From DATJPD01 sp035506575 (GTDB lineage: Bacteria; Pseudomonadota; Alphaproteobacteria; CACIAM-22H2): 17,929 bases of DNA. The translations under genes were made by a program, and so were the position numbers. Shown in pieces: positions 13,851-17,929 of this stretch (position 1 is the first letter of the stretch; each line of letters starts with the position of its first letter). The notes beneath the pieces were generated by a model. It did not search any database. It was not told the DNA's origin and saw nothing but the letters and a program-made list of their open reading frames with translations. Location of the stretch: the NCBI GenBank assembly GCA_035506575.1, contig DATJPD010000189.1:1-17929 (forward strand), given 5' to 3'.

Positions 13851-15080
13851 ATGAATGACGGCGAAGCCGCCGGAAAAGGCGGCTGGGGCAAGCGGGGCTC
13901 GGCGATTCCCGGCAGGCACGTGGAATTCGAGGTCCAGGCCTTTTTCGACAAGCACTGGGTGACCGAAGGCAGCTTCGAGCGCGAAGGCGAGGCGATCGCG
14001 TTCGCCAAGTCGCTGTTCACCGACGAGAAGGTCGAGGAGGTCAAGATCACGCGCTTCCGCGCGATGATGGGCGGCGGCCTGTCGCTCAAGAAGGAGGTCT
14101 TCTCCGAAAAGCGCGCGGCCAAGCCGAAGAAGGCGATCACGCTCTCCGCCAAGATCACCGAGGGCCAGCTCTGCACCACGGTGGCGGAGTTCACGAGCCT
14201 GCCCTCGCGCATCATCATGAACCGCGTGCTGCGCGAATTCCTCGATTACATGATGATCACGCCCACGGAGCTCCTGCACAATTTCAGCTATCAGAAGAAG
14301 CTCGACAGCCTGGGGCTCATCGATTCCGCGGTGTCGCAGCTGGCCCAGGCGCAATCCGCGGCCGGCCACGGCGACATCAAGAGCCGGCTCGACGTGCTCT
14401 ACAAGCTGGTCGAGCAGATCCGCTACAAGGCCCAGGAGACGATGTCGGAGCGCCGCCGGCTGCCCATCCTGGAAGAGAAGCAGTACGCGCATTTCTGCAG
14501 CCGGATCGATGCCGTCTATCCGCCCGATGACCGTGACTACATGATCAAGACCGGGCTCACCAACTATCTCAATGGCTCGCCCAGCCTGGCGCAGAAGCTG
14601 GAGCAGATCGCGGCCCTCGTCACCGACGACGTCGACAATGCCAAGGTGGCGCATCTCGACGACATGATTGCCGACCTGCTCGGCGCCGGGTCGCTGGTGC
14701 AGGACATCCTGGGGCAGCAGCCGAGCCTGGGGGCCGCGCTCGGCCTGCTCGCCGACCTCATATTGGGCCGGCTCGACCTCGCGCAGATGAAATCGCCGAC
14801 GGCGCAGCTCAAGCTCGTCCACGGATTGCTGCACGGACGCGGCATGCCGGCCAGCAAGGCGGTTCTGCTCGAGCGCCTGCGGCGCGAGGTGGCGACGCCC
14901 AAGCCGCTGTCCCGCTCGCCCAACCCGGCCAACGAGCGCGAAGAGCTCAACAAGCTGGATGCGAAGCTCAAGGACGCCAAGGGCGCCTATGTGCTCGGGG
15001 GCGATTTCGAGCAGCTGATCACCAAGCGCTCGCAGGCGATCCGCCGCTCGCAGCTGCAGAACCTCGGCATCGCGACCTGA
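13851..15080 (+). CDS. Conserved-looking protein of unknown function, 409 aa
   Basis: I do not recognise this protein. It has no signal peptide or membrane segment, so it is probably cytoplasmic. Residues 20-70 (FEVQAFFDKHWVTEGSFERE and onward to EEVKITRFR) look like a small alpha/beta module with W36, the kind often placed at the N-terminus of alphaproteobacterial proteins. A Lys-rich stretch with KKEVFSEKRAAKPKK follows (about 78-95). The rest is almost entirely helical, with charged amphipathic segments (for example 165-205) and a Leu/Gln-rich block at 255-310, and the C-terminus is basic. There are three Cys but no zinc-like spacing and no catalytic motif. The ATG at 13851 has GGGGGA ten bases upstream. 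It lies 18 bases after the Sel1 gene, suggesting a functional pair, and is followed by a hairpin at 15081-15102. Confidence 0.8.
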   Translation: MNDGEAAGKGGWGKRGSAIPGRHVEFEVQAFFDKHWVTEGSFEREGEAIAFAKSLFTDEKVEEVKITRFRAMMGGGLSLKKEVFSEKRAAKPKKAITLSAKITEGQLCTTVAEFTSLPSRIIMNRVLREFLDYMMITPTELLHNFSYQKKLDSLGLIDSAVSQLAQAQSAAGHGDIKSRLDVLYKLVEQIRYKAQETMSERRRLPILEEKQYAHFCSRIDAVYPPDDRDYMIKTGLTNYLNGSPSLAQKLEQIAALVTDDVDNAKVAHLDDMIADLLGAGSLVQDILGQQPSLGAALGLLADLILGRLDLAQMKSPTAQLKLVHGLLHGRGMPASKAVLLERLRREVATPKPLSRSPNPANEREELNKLDAKLKDAKGAYVLGGDFEQLITKRSQAIRRSQLQNLGIAT

Positions 15081-15102
15081 CGCTTCGGCCGGGACCGAAG
15101 CG
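15081..15102 (+). terminator. Hairpin directly after the 409-aa gene
   Basis: CGCTTCGG and CCGAAGCG form a perfect 8-bp stem around a six-base loop, beginning right after the TGA. There is no U-tract (TTCCCGGG follows), so it is a terminator-like or 3'-end stabilising hairpin and not a textbook terminator. Confidence 0.5.
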
Positions 15103-15135
15103 TTCCCGGGCGACGCAAGCGCGCGGCTGCGGTCA

Positions 15136-15885
15136 TTGTCCGTCCCAGTGTCGTCCACGTTCATCATCGCCGCGGCCGCCGCATTTCTTCTCGCGGGCTT
15201 CGTCAAGGGTGTGACCGGCCTCGGGCTGCCGACCGTCGCCATTGGACTCCTGAGCCTTGTGATGGCGCCCGCGCAGGCGGCAGCGCTGCTTGTGGTGCCG
15301 ACCCTGGTGACGAATATCTGGCAGCTGGCGGCGGGGCCGAGTATCCGGGCATTGCTGCGCCGTTTGTGGCCCATGATGGTCGCGATTTGTCTCGGCACCT
15401 GGAGTGCGGGCGGCCTCCTCGTCGCCAGTGGCGCCAGGGCGCTCGCCTGGCTGGGGCTGGCGCTTATCGTCTATGCCGCGATCGGCCTACTGCGGCTGCG
15501 GCTGCGCGTGCCGGCACGCTTAGAGCCGTGGTTGTCGCCCGTGATCGGTGGTGCCACCGGCGTCGTCACCGCAGCGACGGGCGTGCTCACGATTCCAGCC
15601 GTGCCGTATCTGCAGGCGCTGGGGCTGGAGCAGGACGATCTCGTGCAGGCCCTGGGCCTCTCGTTCACGGTTTCGACGGTGGCACTCGCGGTCGTCCTGA
15701 CGCGCGCGGATGCGTTCCACATGTCGGTCGCGGGCGCGTCGACGATGGCGCTGGTGCCGGCGCTGTGCGGCATGTTCGCCGGCCAATGGGTCCGTGGGCG
15801 CCTCAAGCCCGCGGTGTTCCGGATGTGCTTTTTGGTGGCGATGCTGATGCTGGGCCTCGAGCTGGCCTGGCGCGGCGTCGGCTGA
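15136..15885 (+). CDS. TauE/SafE-family membrane permease (second copy)
   Basis: This 249-residue, very hydrophobic protein has the TauE/SafE plan of two homologous halves. The N-terminal half carries AGFVKGVTGLGLPTVAIGLL (about 20-39) and the second half carries the related GGATGVVTAATGVLTIPAVP (about 139-158). The family exports small anions such as sulfite or organosulfonates; this protein's substrate is unknown. It is clearly different in sequence from the member at 2491-3210, so the two are not a recent duplication. The start is uncertain: TTG at 15136 and GTG at 15148 are both in frame and neither has a clear ribosome binding site. The gene lies after a hairpin and 71 bases before the esterase gene, and appears to be a single-gene unit. 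Confidence 0.82.
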   Translation: MSVPVSSTFIIAAAAAFLLAGFVKGVTGLGLPTVAIGLLSLVMAPAQAAALLVVPTLVTNIWQLAAGPSIRALLRRLWPMMVAICLGTWSAGGLLVASGARALAWLGLALIVYAAIGLLRLRLRVPARLEPWLSPVIGGATGVVTAATGVLTIPAVPYLQALGLEQDDLVQALGLSFTVSTVALAVVLTRADAFHMSVAGASTMALVPALCGMFAGQWVRGRLKPAVFRMCFLVAMLMLGLELAWRGVG

Positions 15886-15900
15886 TCATCGTCCTGCCGC

Positions 15901-15950
15901 GTGACCTGGGGCGCCGGTTCCCGCTATGCTCGGGTCAAACCCGAGGAGGA
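15901..15950 (+). promoter_or_regulatory. Candidate promoter, inverted repeat and strong ribosome binding site ahead of the esterase
   Basis: GTGACC (15901-15906) and TATGCT (15925-15930) are 18 bases apart and resemble a sigma70-type promoter. An inverted repeat, CTCGGGT-CAA-ACCCGAG (15929-15945), overlaps both the -10 element and the start of the near-perfect Shine-Dalgarno AGGAGGA (15944-15950). It could be an operator, or a leader hairpin limiting translation if transcription starts further upstream. Confidence 0.4.
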
Positions 15951-15956
15951 ACCGCC

Positions 15957-17123
15957 ATGCTCCGGACGTACACCACGCTTGTTGCGGCCGCGATGTGCGC
16001 CACGCTGTCGGCGGCGCAGGCCGCCGGCGATCCTCCTCTGGTGCTCGCCAAGGAGGGCTACTTCTACGTCGGCGGCCACGCGGCCACGATCGACGGCCAC
16101 CAGTACGTGGCTGGCCAGATGTACACCGAGTTCCGCATTCCGGCGAAGCAGACCCATCCGTACCCGATCATCATGGTGCACGGCGGCACGATGTCCGGGA
16201 TCAACTACACCGGCACGCTGGATGGCCGCGAAGGCTGGGCGCAATATTTCGTGCGGCGCGGCTACGCCGTCTACGTCGTGGACCAGCCGGGCCGGGCCCG
16301 TTCCTCCTATAACGAAAAGGTCTACGGCGAGTACCGGGCGGTCGACGCGACGAATTCGCTGTCGCGCTTCACCGAGCAGGAAAAATACAAGCTGTGGCCG
16401 CAGGCGCATCTGCACACGCAATGGCCCGGCACGGGGGCGGCCGACGACCCGGCGGTGCAACAGCTCGCCGCCAGCCAGCTGCCGGCGATCGCCGACTTCG
16501 ACAAGCAGCAGATGCTGAACCGCGACGCGCTGGTGGCTCTGCTGGACAAGATCGGGCCTTCGATCCTGCTCGTCCATTCGCAGGCCGGCGCGTTCGGCTG
16601 GCCCGTCGCCGACGCACGGCCGAATCTCGTGAGGGCGATCCTGGCCATCGAGCCGAACGGCCCGCCGTTCTACGACGTCCAGTTCGTGGGCGCGCCGGAT
16701 TACTTCAAGCAAGGAAAGCTCGCGTTGAAGTACGGGATCACCTCGGATCCGCTCACCTATTCGCCGCCGGTGAGCGACCCGGCGGAGCTGGCGCCGGTCG
16801 AGGAGGCGAAAGCCGACGCGCCGGACAAGGTGCGCTGCTGGCTGCAGAAGGAGCCCGCGCGACAGCTGCCCAATCTGCAGAAAATGCCGATCCTGGTGCT
16901 GACGTCAGAGGCGTCCTATCACGCCCCCTACGATCACTGCACGGTCAAGTATCTGCGCCAGGCGGGCGTGCAGCCGAGCGTCATCCGGCTGGCCGACATC
17001 GGCATCCACGGCAACAGCCACGTCATGATGCTGGAGAAGAACAACAAGGACATCGCGGCGGTGATCGGCCGCTGGCTGGACAAATCCGTGCCCAAGGGCA
17101 GCAAGACCGCGGCCGCTCATTAG
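15957..17123 (+). CDS. Exported alpha/beta hydrolase, esterase-713-like
   Basis: This 388-residue secreted hydrolase has a signal peptide (1-22, cleavage likely after AQA). The oxyanion region is MVHGGTMSG (73-81) and the nucleophile is S208 in VHSQAG (206-211), an unusual elbow with His in place of the first Gly. The acid is probably E232 in AIEPNGPP (230-237), and the base H355 in GIHGNSHVMMLEKNN (349-363). From memory, this HSQxG / EP / GNSH arrangement matches Alcaligenes esterase 713. The natural substrate of this family is not clear; a carboxylic ester or lactone outside the cytoplasm is the likely type. AGGAGGA lies seven bases before the ATG, the best ribosome binding site in the window. 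The MmgE/PrpD-family gene starts 14 bases after the stop, so they are probably co-transcribed. Confidence 0.85.
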   Translation: MLRTYTTLVAAAMCATLSAAQAAGDPPLVLAKEGYFYVGGHAATIDGHQYVAGQMYTEFRIPAKQTHPYPIIMVHGGTMSGINYTGTLDGREGWAQYFVRRGYAVYVVDQPGRARSSYNEKVYGEYRAVDATNSLSRFTEQEKYKLWPQAHLHTQWPGTGAADDPAVQQLAASQLPAIADFDKQQMLNRDALVALLDKIGPSILLVHSQAGAFGWPVADARPNLVRAILAIEPNGPPFYDVQFVGAPDYFKQGKLALKYGITSDPLTYSPPVSDPAELAPVEEAKADAPDKVRCWLQKEPARQLPNLQKMPILVLTSEASYHAPYDHCTVKYLRQAGVQPSVIRLADIGIHGNSHVMMLEKNNKDIAAVIGRWLDKSVPKGSKTAAAH

Positions 17124-17137
17124 CCGAGGCCAGTCCC

Positions 17138-17929
17138 GTGGCGCACGACAACACGACCGACAACCACTACACGCGCCGCATGGCGGACTTCGTGGCCGGC
17201 CTCGCCTACGAGCGGATCCCCGAGGCGGTGCGCGCCCGCATCAAGGTCCTGATGCTGGATGCGCTGGGCTGCGCCGTGTACGGCGCGGACCTCGAGTGGT
17301 CGCGCATCCTGCTGCGCACCTTGCAGGCCACGGACACGTCGTCGTCGTGCCAGGTGTGGGGAACGGACGCGCGGCTGTCGGCGCCGCACGCAGCCCTCGC
17401 CAACGGCGCGCTCGTGCAGAGCTTCGAGCTCGACGACGTGCACCGGCAGGGCGTCCTGCATGTGGGGGCCGTGACCGTGCCGGTGCTGCTGGCGGTCGCC
17501 GAGATGCGCCCGGGCCTGAGCGGCAAAGCTCTGCTCACCGCGGCCGTGGCCGGCTACGAGATCGGGCCGCGGGTCGGCATCTGCATGGGGCCAGAGCACA
17601 TCGAGCAGGGCTGGCATTCGGGTGCCACGCTGGGCGTGTTCTCGGCGGCGGCCGCCGCCGCAGCCGCACTGCGGCTCCCGGCGGACAAGACCGTGCACGC
17701 GCTCGGCATCGCCGGCACGCAGGCCTCCGGGCTGATGGCCGCGCAATACGGGGCCATGGTCAAGCGCATGCATGCCGGCCGCGCCGCTCAGAGCGGACTC
17801 TACGGAGCGCTCCTGGCCGAGGCGGGGTACACCGGCATCGAGAACGTGTTCGAGAGCGGCTATGGCGGGTTCTGCACGACGTTCTCGCGCTCGCAGGACC
17901 GCTTTGACCGCGAGGCGCTCGTCGACGGG
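17138..17929 (+). CDS. MmgE/PrpD-family protein, N-terminal part (cut by right edge)
   Basis: The frame is open from GTG 17138 to the window end, 264 codons of a family that usually runs to about 450 residues. GAGG lies eight bases before the GTG. Family landmarks are ARIKVLMLDALGCAVYGA (33-50), FELDDVHRQGVLHVGA (96-111), GWHSGATLGVFSAAAAAAAAL (158-178) and MVKRMHAGRAAQSGL (207-221). By analogy with cis-aconitate decarboxylase, the ELDD acidic pair, H108, H160 and K209 are active-site candidates. The family includes 2-methylcitrate dehydratase, cis-aconitate decarboxylase and iminodisuccinate epimerase; members outside propionate operons usually act on other carboxylic acids. No prpB, prpC or acnD gene is in view and the gene follows a secreted esterase, so a methylcitrate role is not supported here. 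Confidence 0.88.
   Translation, partial: MAHDNTTDNHYTRRMADFVAGLAYERIPEAVRARIKVLMLDALGCAVYGADLEWSRILLRTLQATDTSSSCQVWGTDARLSAPHAALANGALVQSFELDDVHRQGVLHVGAVTVPVLLAVAEMRPGLSGKALLTAAVAGYEIGPRVGICMGPEHIEQGWHSGATLGVFSAAAAAAAALRLPADKTVHALGIAGTQASGLMAAQYGAMVKRMHAGRAAQSGLYGALLAEAGYTGIENVFESGYGGFCTTFSRSQDRFDREALVDG

Noticed and set aside
12654..15398. Very long minus-strand open frame of 914 codons
   Set aside because: It lies opposite the Sel1 gene and the 409-residue gene, is rich in Arg, His and Gly and shows no domain. This is the usual antisense shadow of GC-rich coding DNA.
17120..17773. Minus-strand open frame opposite the MmgE/PrpD gene
   Set aside because: The plus-strand frame carries clear family motifs through the whole stretch; the minus frame has none.
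17138..17929. The right-edge gene as 2-methylcitrate dehydratase prpD
   Set aside because: The family is broad, and no methylcitrate-cycle gene is adjacent; only the family name is supported.

Overview
The window looks like a piece of an alphaproteobacterial chromosome. It is GC-rich with dense gene packing, and it carries TrmFO, hopanoid-type squalene genes (HpnC and HpnE), a short-Q-loop cytochrome bd oxidase, a bacterial NDUFAF6-like protein and a PuuD-like membrane protein. The order cannot be fixed from sequence alone. No rRNA, tRNA, CRISPR array, transposase or integrase was found.

Layout. (1) Bases 1 to about 2450 differ in composition from the rest: bases 61-120 and 2101-2160 each have 31 G/C of 60, against 40 of 60 at 2581-2640 and 44 of 60 at 6361-6420. 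This segment holds the C-terminal part of an SMC/Rad50-like ATPase cut by the left edge, a 26-bp tandem duplication across that gene's stop codon, and a small protein with a dense Cys/His cluster. It reads as an accessory segment, possibly defence-related, and is the best candidate for something undescribed. (2) Bases 2491-6104, minus strand: a TauE/SafE permease, a short PuuD-like membrane protein with a palindrome upstream and a UUCG-loop hairpin downstream, then hpnE and hpnC overlapping by four bases. (3) Bases 6171-10792, plus strand: a divergent squalene/phytoene-synthase-fold protein that has lost both Asp-rich motifs and matches the complex I assembly factor NDUFAF6, an orphan gentisate dioxygenase-like cupin gene, and a cydAB (cioAB-type) operon. 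(4) Bases 10789-12623: trmFO on the minus strand, converging on cydB inside one CTAG, and a divergent RidA-family gene. (5) Bases 12699-15885, plus strand: an exported Sel1-repeat protein and an unrecognised 409-residue protein, then a second TauE/SafE permease. (6) Bases 15957-17929: an exported esterase-713-like hydrolase, 14 bases ahead of a MmgE/PrpD-family gene cut by the right edge.

How the genes work together. HpnC and HpnE perform the last two steps of HpnCDE squalene synthesis, but HpnD, the first enzyme, is not in the window. CydA and CydB form a terminal quinol oxidase. The esterase and the MmgE/PrpD protein probably share a transcript and a catabolic role. Most other neighbours look like ordinary chromosomal genes placed side by side. 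Several intergenic regions hold short perfect palindromes or repeated motifs that could be operators; they are listed separately.
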